Assembly (NCBI GenBank): GCA_013397115.1 | Contig: VWZW01004071.1 | Location: 311,094-375,093 of the forward strand | Direction of reading: 5' to 3' | DNA from: Edolisoma coerulescens | Taxonomy: Eukaryota > Chordata > Aves > Passeriformes > Campephagidae | Length of the DNA: 64,000 nucleotides | Made by a program: the position numbers and the translations under genes | The notes under the pieces: model-generated | Seen by the model: only the letters and a program-made list of their open reading frames with translations | Told to the model about the DNA's origin: nothing | Database searches by the model: none | In this document: positions 1-12,222 of the stretch, piece after piece | How the letters are laid out: every line of letters begins with the position of its first letter | Position numbering within the stretch: the stretch's first letter is position 1

Positions 1-612
1 CCGACACTTTCCCCAGCCCCTCAGCTCAGCTGAGCCCTGATGCGTCCCTCAACGGGCTCCCGGATGAGGAGAACATGCCGGGGACCCAAAGAGAGGACAG
101 AAGGGTCCGGGGGATAGCAGGCCTTGCTGCAACCTGCTGTGCGTGCCTGGAGGCAGAGCGACTGAAGGGCTGCCTCAACTCTGAAAAGATCTGCATCGCC
201 CCTATCTTGGCTTGCCTGCTTAGCCTTTGCCTCTGCATTGCTGGCCTCAAGTGGGTCTTTGTGGACAAGATTTTTGAGTATGACTCTCCTACCCACCTTG
301 ACCCTGGGAGGATAGGACAAGACCCGAAGAGCGCTGTGGATCCTACAGCTCTGTCTGCCTGGGTGCCTTCAGAGGTGTATGCCTCACCCTTCCTCATACC
401 TAGCCCCAAGAGCAAGGCTGAAGTGACAGTGCGAAGTGACAGCTCACTTGTACCCTCCAAACCGTTCCTCCAGCCTTCTCTATATAACCGTATCCTAGAT
501 GTTGGGTTGTTGTCCTCTGCCGCACCTTCACTGTCGCCACCCGCCCTGGAGCCTACCACAGCGTCTCAGGCACAAGCAACAGAAACCAATCTCCAAACTT
601 CTCCAAAACTTT
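1..612 (+). CDS. NRG1: Neuregulin-1 type III (CRD/SMDF) N-terminal coding exon, 5'-partial
   Basis: Frame begins at base 3 and gives 203 residues plus one base of a split codon. Order: acidic N-terminal cytosolic stretch (residues 1-44); cysteine-rich membrane domain with CCAC at 45-48, then C57, C64, C71, C76 and C78; hydrophobic segment about 65-82; the hallmark run WVFVDKIFEYDSPTHLDP from 84; then a Ser/Thr/Pro-rich stalk ending in TETNLQTSPKL. This matches type III NRG1, whose CRD makes the precursor a membrane-tethered hairpin that presents the downstream EGF-like domain to ErbB3/ErbB4 (axon-to-Schwann-cell signalling; known for the family). The ATG at 75 is internal: the frame is open to the left edge, and the upstream residues also align with mammalian type III NRG1 (AQLSPDASLNGLP region). 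The true start, roughly a dozen or more residues earlier, lies off the window. The exon ends in phase 1, as in mammals. The stalk is the most diverged part. The EGF-like exon is not in view. Confidence 0.96.
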
Positions 613-618
613 GTAAGT
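610..618 (+). other. NRG1: 5' splice donor of the NRG1 CRD exon
   Basis: The sequence TTT|GTAAGT places GT at 613-614 with a full +1 to +6 consensus. It cuts the serine codon after Lys-Leu in phase 1, the same place and phase as in mammalian type III NRG1. Reading through instead gives Cys-Lys-stop (TAA at 618-620), so an intron-retained transcript would end the protein before the EGF-like domain. Confidence 0.93.
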
Positions 619-3324
619 AAAACCTGTACGTTCCTTTGGTTTTTTTTCCCTTTCACAGAAAAAAAAAAAATGGCAGGAAAAAACAAAAGCACTTAACTGT
701 TCTGAGACTTTCTGCAAGGAGGGCATGTGTTTGGTTTGCAAAGATCAAGCGTGCTAAGACAGGGGTAGCATGGGTTACCTTCTGAGAAGAGCATCTAGAG
801 TCCTCTGAACTTAGTTCTGAGATATGCAGGACTTCATGTGGGATGTCTGTAAAAGGCTAGTACTGCCTTTTTCTCTGCATCCACTTGTAGGGAAGTATGT
901 GATTTACTTCAAGGGTTTATCTGATCGCTATTCCACATGGTGTAATTTCCTTATAAATTGGCTTTGTGTCCTGTGCTGGATCTTCCATGTGTGTTCTTTG
1001 CCTTGCCTGCAGAGCACTTCTAGTACATCCTTCCTGAAGTCTGTGGCTGGCAAATATCCCTATCATCCTCATGAAACTCTCAGAACAGTGAGAAAAAGCG
1101 ACAGCACATTTGAAGAAGTTAGAAAATGGGAACTATTAATTTAGCATCTAGCTTATAATCTCTCTCTTAAGAGCAAAGCATACATTTCTCTGTGTCTTTC
1201 CCCATCTCTAGGAGCTGATTCTTGTTTAACCTGTTTCTCATATATTGCCTTACTGCCTTCTGTGGGGCATTTCAGGAAAGCATTCTTGCCGATGTAGGAA
1301 GAGTCAATTTCCAAATTAGTCTTTGCTCATCATAAGAACAATCAAACAAAAAAGGTATCTGTGTTATTTTCTCAATAGTGATCATAAAGTATCAAAATAC
1401 TGCATTGCTGAAGTCTCATTTCTTTGTCATTGATGATTTTAACCCATCAAATTCAAAGCAAACCAAGCCAGCAATACCTGAGCTGTGTAAAGCTGTGCAA
1501 CTCTAGTAAAAGAGAAGGCGGCGCACTGTTCTGCTGAGAGCCCAGGGCTGAGGTTTCCTGTGGAAAGCTGCAGTGATCAGAGTGAAAAATTGCATTCCTC
1601 ACAAATTTCCTTGCAGGACCCCATGTCACTTACTCTTCCTCATGCCTTCCCTATAATGCCGCAGGTTGGCCACATTGAAGATGGCACATACCGGACCTCA
1701 CCCTGGAGCTCTGAAGTCACCAGCAGTTCACTTCCAAGTTCAGCCCCTCTGGGACTGGACTTAGTATAGATATGTGGCATTTGGATTAGATCTAACATTT
1801 TAGGCCAGCCACTTTGACAGTGAAAATGAGCATAACTACAGTGATTTTAAAGGAGGTCCTTTCAGCTGAGAGTCAATCTTAAACAGCAGTTCCAGAATCA
1901 GTGAAAGAAAGTTCTAAGTATTCTTGTAGAAACCCTGCTGCCTTTTGCTTGGATAATGGGTGACAAACATCCTTCAGATTAAAAGTAATTTGTCAGACAG
2001 AAACAGTCTAATAGAGAAATACTGCTGTACCATTAAATGACAGGGGGCTTTGTCTGTGGTATTACTTGAATTAACAACCTTTGCAATTAAGTAGAACTGT
2101 ACTAAGTGAGCTTTTTCTAAATATTGCCGATGCATAAAATCTTTTTTGTACTGCAAATATTCTGACATTAAATATGACCTTTTAATGCATTTTGCTTTAT
2201 AAAGTGACCAAAGACCACTATTCAGTCATAATTGCCTCAAGAATCCCTCTTGAATTTCCACATATGAGGCAAACCTTTATCAATAACATGCTAACTTCAT
2301 CAGTGAAGTAAAGGAACAGGCGGGGGGACACAGAAAAGATTCTTTGGAGCTGTCACTGACAAAAAGCCATTATCTGCATTCAGATCTGCTCACGTCTGGG
2401 AAATAAATGGTGGTCCGGAAGTTAGGTGATTGGGTTGAGAGGGGTTTTTTTGATTTTGATTTGGGGGTTTTGTGTGTGTGAGTTTTTGAGGTTTGGGGTT
2501 TTTGTTTAATTTTGCCTTAATTTTTTAAAGATAAGCGTGTTTTAAGGCATTGTAGACTTCCTTAGCTCCAGACTGAAAGGAGAGGGAGAACTGGTAGCAG
2601 GTCAAGTTTGGGTTGCTCTGAGGGAGAATGTTGTGTAGACAGAATTTATTCTAACTGTGGCACATAATTCTGACTATGGCAAGCATCTGTGATTCTCTGC
2701 AAAGAAAAATAAGAAAATCTAGCTGGAAAAATACACTGCAGAAGGTCTGCCTAAGAATTCCAAGAGGCATGAAAAGAACTTTTTGGACAGCTCTTAAAGC
2801 ACTGTCTTGGGGTTTTTGAAACAGCTGCATTTCAAACACATCATTGTGTTTTATGTAGAGCAAGATTTGTTGGAGAGGTTGACAGATTGCATCAGTGCTA
2901 AGTTTTTTTAATGCCTTTGACAGCTATAAAATTCTCAGTGACATGGCTTGAAAAGTAGCATCTGCAAATTGGATTGTCCCTTCTTTTGCCTTTCAGTGTC
3001 CTTTTTTCTTTTCAGGCAGAGTGAGGTAACGTGTTCCCAGAAAGTCCTTTATGTGCTGAAAATTTTTTTTCCAGTGCAGAAATAAAAAAGAAATGCACAT
3101 TTCCTATTCTGTGCTTGATGTACTGTTTCTGAACCTATCCCTTCCATGAGTTTCCAAATCCTTTTCTCTTCTCCTCTCTTTTCTGTCTTACTCAGCATAT
3201 TCCCCTTAAAGCTGTATCCTTCAAGGTCATAGTCTGCAGAGAGCTAATTGATTCTTCTTTCTCCTGGAGCCTGGAAGAGAAAGCAGAAGAGAGACAATCC
3301 TGGTAATTGTGTCTGGTGTATTAG
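613..3324. other. Intron segment, no gene seen
   Basis: AT-rich unique-looking sequence. It holds a T-run followed by an A-run at 640-670 and a G/T-rich tract at about 2442-2515. Open frames are short and lack protein-like features. Confidence 0.7.
2433..2505 (+). repeat. G/T-rich low-complexity tract
   Basis: The + strand here is almost only G and T, with G-runs of three to five bases separated by long T-rich loops and a short TG repeat near 2471-2480. The loops are long for a stable quadruplex, so it is recorded as low complexity. Confidence 0.6.
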
Positions 3325-3499
3325 ATTTAAGACTGGTCTTGCTCCTTTTGTTATACTTTGCCCTTTTATCAATACAGAAATATGTCTTTCTGTTTAGCTT
3401 ACCTTTTGTATTTTAATACCATTTTTCCTTTGCTGAAAGAGAAAGGAAAGGTGAATGTTTTAAAGCATTCCCATATTTAGGGAGCTTGTCAATCTTTGC
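3325..3499 (-). repeat. Left arm of a ~175-bp inverted repeat pair
   Basis: Reverse-complementing bases 4552-4727 gives a sequence that aligns along this whole arm at roughly 85-90% by eye with a few small gaps. Shared blocks include TATCAATACAGAAATAT and the long run covering TTTTTCCTTTGCTGAAAGAGAAAGG and on into GTGAATGTTT (3421-3460). Read on the - strand the arm contains CTTTCAG (acceptor-like, ending 3433) and AAAAG|GTAAGC (donor-like, GT at 3402-3401) bracketing 30 bases. I do not recognise the family. It could be the long terminal inverted repeat of an old non-autonomous DNA transposon, or two oppositely inserted copies of one old repeat. No target-site duplication is visible. Confidence 0.88.
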
Positions 3500-4551
3500 A
3501 TAATTACACCAGAAGATATTATTACAAGCAGGATATAATATTACACCCTAACCTACAATCTCCCTCCCTCTGAGAAGACATGCAGATTGTAATAATGCTA
3601 ACTCATTTCAGGAGCTAAATTTCACTTCTTCTAACACTATAATCTTTAAATACAATTCCGCCCTTTATCAAGGCTGGTTAGAGATTCAGCTCTGTAGTAC
3701 TGCAAAAACTGTTTTTCTGTAATAGTAGCTTTTATACATCTGCAAACCAACCGTTCCCCTCTTTAAAGGTCTTCCTGCAACCTCCTCTTACGATTTAAGC
3801 AGATTTCCCCACAAAACACCCAGAAAGGCCCTCATGGAGCTTGCCTTTCTGGGGTGACAGCTCTGCCAAAATAGTGCAGCGCCTCCTGTGTTTTGGTTCT
3901 GCCCCAGAGCGGAGGTACCCAAGCAGGCCTGGGCTTTGGGACCACAACTCTTGTGGCTTGGTGAAGTGCTGTGGGGCACACTAGAGGCAGGGCAGGAGGC
4001 AGATCACAGCATGATTTTTCTGGAGTGGGTTTCCCTGAGAGCAGAGCTGAAGGCCCATCAGAGAGCAGGGTCCAGAGGATGCATGTTCCCAATGGCACAT
4101 CCACACAGCCCCTGCATCCATTTCACTTTTGGCTTCCCTGGCCAGCTCAGGTACCATGCGCTGATGGGCCAGCTACACACATTATGCCATGCTGGTGGCC
4201 AGCAGACGATCAACAGGCATGTCTTCATCTCCCTACAGCACCAGGCCTGTGCGTGGCCCCTGGGAGGCAGGCAGGACTCCTTCCTATCTCACTTGTGCTG
4301 GCCCTCGCCTAGAGAATGTGCCAAAGTGGAAAAAGCACTCTGCAGTACTGTCAATGACCTCTGACCAAGACAACTCCCCTCTTGTGTTTCTGATTTCTGC
4401 TTCCACTTCAGGTGTGCTGGGTCAGTATTAGCAAAGGATGCGGCTTTCTCATCCTCAGTGGAAAAAGATTAAAAGATTGCTCCTGAGGCCTGGTAGTGGT
4501 TGTTTACCTGGGAAATAGTCTCAGCTTCCCTCCAAATTCGTCAAGTTCCCC
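3500..4551. other. Spacer between the inverted arms
   Basis: About 1.05 kb. The first ~300 bases are AT-rich; from about 3830 to 4360 it is distinctly GC-richer and carries overlapping chance-length frames (longest 158 codons, 3888-4364, +) with no recognisable domain. No transposase-like motif was seen, so if the arms are transposon ends the element is non-autonomous or dead. Confidence 0.6.
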
Positions 4552-4727
4552 TCCAAGATTGACAGCCTCCTAAATATGGGAGTGCTTTTAAACATTCACC
4601 TTTCCTTTCTCTTTCAGCAAAGGAAAAATAATATTAAAATACAAAAAGGTAAGCCAAATGGAAAGGAATATTTCTGTATTGATAAAGCCATAGTATAATA
4701 AAAGGAGCAAGACTAGTCTTGAATTGA
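4552..4727 (+). repeat. Right arm of the ~175-bp inverted repeat pair
   Basis: Inverted partner of 3325-3499. Near its outer end it contains a perfect 14-bp palindrome, CAAGACTAGTCTTG (4708-4721); the left arm has one mismatch there. In the NRG1 sense direction it carries the splice-site pair described for 4618-4648. The two arms in one transcript could fold into a long hairpin. Confidence 0.88.
4618..4648 (+). other. Candidate cryptic microexon inside the right repeat arm
   Basis: A 20-base pyrimidine-rich tract ends in CTTTCAG (AG 4616-4617). Thirty-one bases follow, then AAAAAG|GTAAGC (GT 4649-4650). All sequence elements of an internal exon are present, including plausible branch adenines about 20-25 bases upstream. 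Joined to the CRD exon (phase 1) it would read Ser-Lys-Glu-Lys-stop, so inclusion would truncate NRG1 before its EGF-like domain. Its length is not a multiple of three. I know of no described NRG1 exon like this; expression is unknown and it may never be used. Confidence 0.3.
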
Positions 4728-7700
4728 GGCACAGTGGCTAAATTTCTTTTGTCTTTTTAGAGCTAGAGATGGGGAAATTTGAATGAAAATTTTACTTTAC
4801 CTTGTTTTGGTATCATACTGTAAATATTCCTTACAATTTTTTCTCTGCCTCTTTCACTTCCACTCGTTCTTCCTCAGTTCTGCATTTGATGTTGCTTCTC
4901 CTATTCACAGTGATTTGGGAAAGTCTGTACTTTAGCTTGATGGCAGGCTAGAGGGAGCCTCTCCCTCTGCTTCTAGGTGCTGCAGCCCCCTAACTTCAGT
5001 TTAAAGACAGAGGGTTTGTTCATAGCAGCTTCATGCAATGTTTGTTCTTACTCTTGAAAGAGTCTAGTTCTGACCCATGTTCTGTGTTTCAAATCCCCAT
5101 CACACCATAGGGCTGAGTCCATGCCTGGCAACCTCTGAACATCTCAAGGTCAGGGATGTCTCAGAGAGCCACAGGGGACTGTACTCATGGGAGGGGAGAG
5201 AGATGATCCAGCACAGGCTCTACCTCAGCCTTTTCTTGCTCGCTGTTGCTCTGCAGGGCAGTGCCACAAGAGAGATTTTTTTTTTCCCCAAAGCTTGAAG
5301 ATGCAGGAAGAGAGCACCTCAAAGCAGATGCTGGTCCCCTTTCTGACAGTGCTGGACTTGATTAGCTTCAGATACCTGAGTTAAGTGCCTGGATTAGGAA
5401 GCTAGTTAGCCTTCAGCTGCATATCCAGCATGAAGGGAGAGACTTCCCCCAGAGTGCTTCTAACAGGAGTCTCTCTCTTTCCCCATGAGTCTACAGGGCG
5501 ACAACCCTTGCAATTCAGTTTCGAAGTTAAATATCTACTACACAATATGAGGACTCATTTTGAAAGCCATGACTTTTCTTTTATGTGTCCTGTGAATTAA
5601 AAACTTCTTGTCACAGGGAAGTTACAATTAATCGTGGTTAAGATACCAGACAAGTTTTGAGCCTAACTCGGGAGCGTAGTAAAGAGATGCTGATCTCAGT
5701 AGGCCCAGGAGACACAACTGGGCCTCCATTAACAAGCAGCAATAAAGCAAGTGCCACTGTACTGAGCCAGCCAGTCTGTATTTCTCTGCTGTTCCAAAGG
5801 TCGTGACGGCTCCTAGATGTATATACTTGTGACAGGAACACTCATGGGGACTGATGGGGAGAGATGCATAAGATGCAGCAATTTTTAGGGAGTTTAGGTC
5901 CATTAAGCCTTCTAAAGCAATAACTGAGTCTTGCCCTCTCCAGTCTGGTTAAGTCACGCTGTCTTAAAAATGTCCTCAGCAAGAACAATTTGTTCGGACA
6001 AATTTATTGTTTTGTTTCTTTCTGTATCTCTACCACCCCCCTTTTTAGCATTCATTGGTTGCATGGAAACAGTTATTCTGTTTAACATGCAGCAAACTGT
6101 ACAGATTGGTCCTGTGTTTCTTTCTCTTGGACAAGCACCCCAAATTCATGGCTTTCAAATTTTCCCCATGGGTGTGGTTTTCCTTTCATGCACCATGCAT
6201 TGAGCACAGAACATGGTGGAGAAAAAGCAGTATTTCCTGGAGTGTTTTTTCTTAATACCAATCTGAATTTCTCAGTACAAAACAGTAGTCTGCACTTGTA
6301 TTTGTTTTTTAAAGCTTCATTTTGCTTTGTAAACTTCCCTGAGAATAAGTCATGTATTTGTGCTGCATGGAGCCTTTTGCATGTTCTCCCTCCTCATTTA
6401 TATACACATGCATATATGAGTATAGAGAGTACAATAGATACACAAAGTATATGGCCATTATTTCTTTATAAAAAAATTACATCTGCGACTGTTCTGCATC
6501 AAAAGTTTCTAAGCAAAACTGATTAATTATTGATGTAATTACAAAAGTCAGGGTTTGGATTTCCACGGCAGAGGACTGAAATTGTCCTCATTCCATATCT
6601 GTTGTATTTTTTACACTAATTATACTGTTTTATTTCCTGTTAATGCACTGCAAATAAAACGCACAGCAGCCTACCTCAGATTTGCTGTGCCTAACTTCTG
6701 GTTACAGAGAAACCTTGGGGAACTTTCTCTGCATCAGATGAGAATGCGCAATTTGGCTTGCTGGAGGCTAAGTAGCAGGTTAATTGTGGTGCAGAGCTGG
6801 AATGATATAAATGAGCGTTTTCATCATTTGCAGTCTTGCTAATGGAATGCAATAGATTTGCTGCAGAAATCCAACTCAGAATCAATAGCAACGCAATGAG
6901 GCAGCTGGTTCAGGGACAGCACATGAGATGCCAATCTGCTGCAGACAGTACCTGGGCAGAGATTGCACTGTCTCTCTTTCAGGAAAGGGGAGACAGACCC
7001 AAAAAATGCCATGGCAGGTGATAAAAGAATTTTGAAAGGAAAATGCCTGTTTCGCTTAGGATGGGCTGGAATTGGGAAAGAAGGCTTTCTCTGACTAAGG
7101 GAAGAGAATTGTTTTCTTTGAGGCGCTCAGATCTATTTGGACTCAAAGCTGGGGTTTTGTTACACTGTACTAAGTTAAGCAACGACAGGAGTCTTTGTGC
7201 TTCAGGTCATGTTCAAAACACATGAAATCAAGGACTGAATCATGGTGTGTAACTTCGGAGATGGATAGGTGGGTTTAGAGTATCTTCTGCCAAAGGCTTC
7301 TGGCCTCTTTTTCCCCAGGCAGACCACAGAGAGTAGCAGGCCCTGTCTTTTGTGGACTGTTTTATATTAGGCACACTGCCTACCTTTACAGTTTATACTG
7401 AAAGGAGACCAGTTTCCTGGAGAGTGAGCACCATGAATAACATCTTGTTCTTTCACTTTAAAACATTATGTGAAGTACCAGACTCAGTAGGAGGTACACA
7501 TTAAACTCAAGAGCTGCAACATGACCATTGCTTGGCAGTCAGAGAGCAGCAAGGGAGAAATGCATTATTTTGAGGTAATGTGAATCTGATTATTTACACC
7601 CTGACCTGTCTCATCCTTCTCCCCCATGTGCACTAGAGTCTTAGTCACTGAGACAAAAGAAAAGGTTTTAGCTGTGGAAGAATGTGCAGGAACAAATCCA

Positions 7701-8409
7701 GTGGGAAGTGGCTGGCTGCCACTCAAGGCTTCCCTAAGCTAAACCACAGGCAAGGTCCATTCAGCTCTGGACAAGATCAGTGGTATTGTGGCATCCGTCG
7801 ATTACGTTTGGTCCCGTATTGTTTTGCTACAAATGCCTTATTTCAGTGTATATCTTCTCGCAAGAGTATATTCAGCTTTTTCACATATGCTTTCCCTACG
7901 CCCTCCCCCACTTTTTTATATCTCTGCTTCATCCTGGAACTTGCTGGCAGTGCATTCTCATAACTCAGACAGTTTTTATTTTGGCAATGAATATCGTCTC
8001 AGTTTTTGAGATGAAAGGAAATCAATACTGGGTTGGTAGTCACATGGCACTGGGGGAAGTATATGAAGCTATGATCTTAAGCATGATTTGTGACATAGTT
8101 CAGTATTTCTATAGAATTCCTGAAAGATATTTGAATTTTACAATTTTTAACAGTCAATTAATTCATGTGATTAGACAGATCAAAGTAGAAAAAAGAGTAT
8201 CAAGCTCATTCAGAAGCCCTTCTCTTATGCAAAAAAAAAAGAGAAATGTCTCTGAGCTCATAAAAGATGACTTGAATCTTCTAAGGTGGTAAGTGGAAGC
8301 TAGTGTAAGGCTTCTGGAACAGCATCTTGAGAAGAGAAACTTGGGCTTTTCCCTATATGAAATTAATCTGGATAATTAATTTAGTATTTCAGCTTGAATT
8401 AAATGGCCT

Positions 8410-8440
8410 GAATTTTCACTGGTATAAAGGTTCTCAGGTC
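8410..8440. repeat. Possible relic of an old amniote interspersed repeat
   Basis: GGCCTGAATTTTCACTGGTA resembles the end of a palindromic repeat common in reptile and bird genomes (consensus beginning like GGGCCTGATTTTCC with CTGGTGTAAA). Only about 30 bases are convincing, so this is a weak call. Confidence 0.2.
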
Positions 8441-11400
8441 TGTAGCCCTGTAAGAGCCAGCAGAGCACTGGAATGCAGTGGTCCATGACCTACATGGCAC
8501 AGTGTCATCCCAACTAAGGCTTCTTCCAGTTGTGGTGTGAAGCCTGAGTGCAAGACATTGTCTGCCTTTTCCCTTTTTCTAGCATCTCTTTTAAATAAAA
8601 CCACCTACTTTGACTTTGAAAATATGTGTTTGTATTCTGGCCACTTGTTCATTTGCACCTTTCTCTCCTTGATTAAAAAGTTCTTCTGTGCCACGTATTT
8701 CCCACTCACAAAGGTCCATATACGCTGTAATCAGCTCAACTTTGGATAAGCCTTTTTGACAGGGCAGGTAGGCTGACCTCCACAATTCTCCCCATGGAGG
8801 AATTTGTTTTCAGTCCTTTAATTATTTCATCCCTCTTCATGCTTTCTTATTTTTCAGATAAATAGAGCCATAATGTTGATGATACTTAGACAGGGACTAG
8901 TCCAAAATCCCAACAAAGGACAACAAAACCTGCTTGTTACCTTGATCACTGTCCAGAAATACTCAAGATGCATAAAGTAGCATCAGTTTAATATTTTAAG
9001 CAGTAAATCAGTAATAATGTCCAGTCAGAGCAGAAGAGCGGTGACTCACACATGCAAGGGCCCTCACCAACCTGCTTCTTTAACCCCCAGGGCTGCATAC
9101 TGCTTCTCACTGGGGTAGAACAATAATCCTAAGGGCCAGTCAAGGGTAAAAAAGACAAATATTGCTCAGCCTTGGCAATGCTGTGTGAATTTTAGGAGGA
9201 GTTTCAGCTCCCTCATTCCCCATCTGGTTCTGTCCTACTCCAAAGAATGCCTTCAGCAAGGCCTCTTGGGTGAACAGGAGGCCAGCTCAGTGATTTTAAC
9301 TGTGCAGAGTTCCCCTATACACTTGACTTCTGCTCATGCTTTCAAAGATTTCTCCCTCCAGGCTCCACTGACACTTCTCCACTGCTGGGCCAAGGACCAC
9401 TGCATCACTTTGCCCTTCATTCAGTTTATTATCTCAACTCTCCTAACGTTTGGTTCTTCCTTCCAAAAGTGGAAACAGTCCTAGCGCATGGATTAGTGGG
9501 ATGGGAGGATTTTGGTGCTTGCATCGCTCCTGTCTACCCAGTTTAAAAACACTTTGCCTATGGGTTCTTTTGCATTTCTGTCCTACAGTGGATATGCCGA
9601 ATGGACTTAGCCTGATACGGTTTCATTATGCCTGAGCATCTTTTGTAGTAAGAGGACATGAGAATAAAGATCATAACATGATCATACCAAGAAAGTCACA
9701 ATGGCTATTAATGTCAAGATATCTGGGATTTTTAAGACATTGTTATTTTTTCAAGATAGCTTGTCTTGAGCTGGGGATGTGCTCAGCAGGACAGTTAGCA
9801 GTGTGACAGTATTAATGCCTTAGCAAGGGAAATTAAGTGTATCAGGGTGAGAGGGACAAGTATAGGGGAATGGAAGAATGATTGTTTATGTATCTGGTCT
9901 GAGTTCATCAGGGAACGAACTAGCAAGTATGTTGTTATGGTTTTAGGAATTGAAGAGTACAGGATCAGAAGGAAAACAAAAAGCTTCCTGCTGTGTTGGT
10001 ACAGGGTCTTGGAGAGGCTTAAGCTCTTACTTGCAAGGGCAGAACATCATTAAGTAGCCAGGAGAAGACCAGGAAACTGCAAAGAATTGATTATACCTGT
10101 CAAGCACAGGAGAGCAGGGAAAGTCTGATATTTTCTTGACTGGATAAAAGCAGGACGAATCTGTTCCCCAGTGCCACAGATATTTACAATCTGCATGGGA
10201 CTTGCAGCAGATCCCAAAGCAGCTTTCCCCCTGCTGAGGATCTGAACTAGGAATGCAATCATTCACTCTGTCCATCGTGTATTTCTAAGGGATCCTCTGT
10301 AGGGCAGATCATCTTGCCATCTGGCCATGCTGAGTATGCACTCCTCATTGATGGAGAGATCCAAGGAAGTGCCCTTCACACCCTGCTTTCTCTAGCCACC
10401 CCAAGGGCTGGAGTCACTCTGCCTGTGCTGCAGACACTGCAAAGTGTCTCTCTGTTATTGAATTCCCTCCCATCACTTCATTCAAAACCTTTCAGTGCAC
10501 TCCAGCCTTTGCCTCATGGAGGTTAGTCAGCCCACCCTTCTTTTTGAAGGTGTTGATTTAGTATAGTATTAATAGATTTTGAATGTCATCATTAAAAATT
10601 TTTCTAAATTCCTTCAGCTACATAACTGGGACATATAACTGTGTGTGCATTCTCTTTGTGAGCAAAGAAAGGCTGTGTTTCTGGATGAAAAGGCCAATGA
10701 ATGCATTAGAACACAGACTTTTCCTTCAAAATCAGTTAATGGAAAGGTACCTTAAAATTCTCCTTTTGGTTTATAAAATGGCATCTGGCCAGTAAAGCCA
10801 TCAAAATGGGATTTGAACATGTGAACGTTTAAGAACATGGCTAGCAACCTTTCTGTTGTTTGCTATCTCCAAGCATTTGAATTTGCCATGCTGTAGGGAT
10901 TAATGGAGGCCTCTCAAATAAGTAGCTTCTCAAGCAACCCTGTAATTTTCCTAATTGTTGCCAATAGATTGTTTAATGTGTGCAGTTTTTCCTTCTCCAC
11001 ATTTGGAAGAAGAATTAAAAAGACATGTTCTGTGAGCGTATTCAGATAACTGCTACGAGCCCAGGAAGCAGATTTACTAGCTGTGAATTAGAGGAAGCAC
11101 CAGTTCACAAAAGCCACTTAGCTGGGCAGAAGCTGGCAGGGGAGGGGACTGAAGACAAAGAAAACAGAAAAATATTCTGATGCTTCCTGAACAGGACTGA
11201 GATCCAGAGAGTATTGCATTGCCAGGATTCAAAGAAGAATTTGGTCTCTAAATTTACTTGCCCTTAACATATCTATCAGCTTCCCCTAGTTGCAGAATAT
11301 GTGGTTATGCTTTGCTTTTGCTTTTGCAGATTATCTGTATGTCTTCTCAGGAGCATTACTGATACTTTCAGGATGCTAATACACATTGATTTTTAACAAA

Positions 11401-12180
11401 TGGGTATACCAGCACTACTGTCTGATGTTAGCTTACATTTAATTCATACCTTAATTTTCATACATTACTCTGTTTTACAAATGGTGATGACATGATGACA
11501 ATTTTTTTCTGATGGTTCATCAAAAATGAAGACTTAGCAGAAACTCAGACACAGTGTTCAGAAAGCACTATTGGCAGATGTTGGTCACATTGTGTAAATA
11601 CTGCCCCTTCAAATGAAATCTTAAACATGTCACTCAGTAGAGAAAAATCGGACAAATAACTTGATCAGGACTTTTGTGTAATGACAGGTCACATAAGAGA
11701 AAATTTGGAGTGTTCAGGTCTGGCAGGGAATTTTGCATCATGCAAGACTGAGCTGAAAATAGATTTTCCAAGCTGGAAATTAACCATAGTTCTTTTAGGG
11801 ATAAACATGTTAAACAGCAGTAATTTTTCCTTTGGGGGTTAACCACCCTCCATCAACCACAGTAATGTCACCAATTGTACCACAGTAACGTGCTACCCCA
11901 AGGTGGTTCTTTCATATCCCAATCTCATCAAGAGAAAAGCTTTAGCAAATTCAGATCTCTCCCTCTAGTGACTTTGGGTCAATTTCTTCATGTTTACAAC
12001 AATTACTTGAAACAACTTTTTACCTACACACTGACTCTAGTTTTCACGAAAAACTAGTGGGCAGTTCAGCTACACCAACCTTTGTTTTACCTTGTGCTGA
12101 ATTCAGGACTGGAAATACTCTCTACCTTTCCAATTGCAGCTCAGCCTCTCCAGGCTTGAATGTAAAAATAGAAGAAATGT

Positions 12181-12222
12181 TGGGATGATCATTTGAAATC
12201 TTGGAATGATGCTTTGAAATCT
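12181..12222 (+). repeat. Imperfect 21-bp tandem duplication
   Basis: Two adjacent 21-base units ending in TTTGAAATCT, differing at about three positions. Confidence 0.7.

Noticed and set aside
26..559. 177-codon - strand ORF over the first exon
   Set aside because: Antisense shadow of the NRG1 CRD exon; no protein-like features of its own.
631..658. Acceptor-like pyrimidine tract and CAG shortly after the NRG1 donor
   Set aside because: An intron of 613-658 would be 46 bases, below the usual minimum, and the joined frame would stop at once.
7780..8292. 170-codon + strand ORF
   Set aside because: AT-rich, aromatic-rich translation without domain or splice context; about the length expected for the longest chance frames here.
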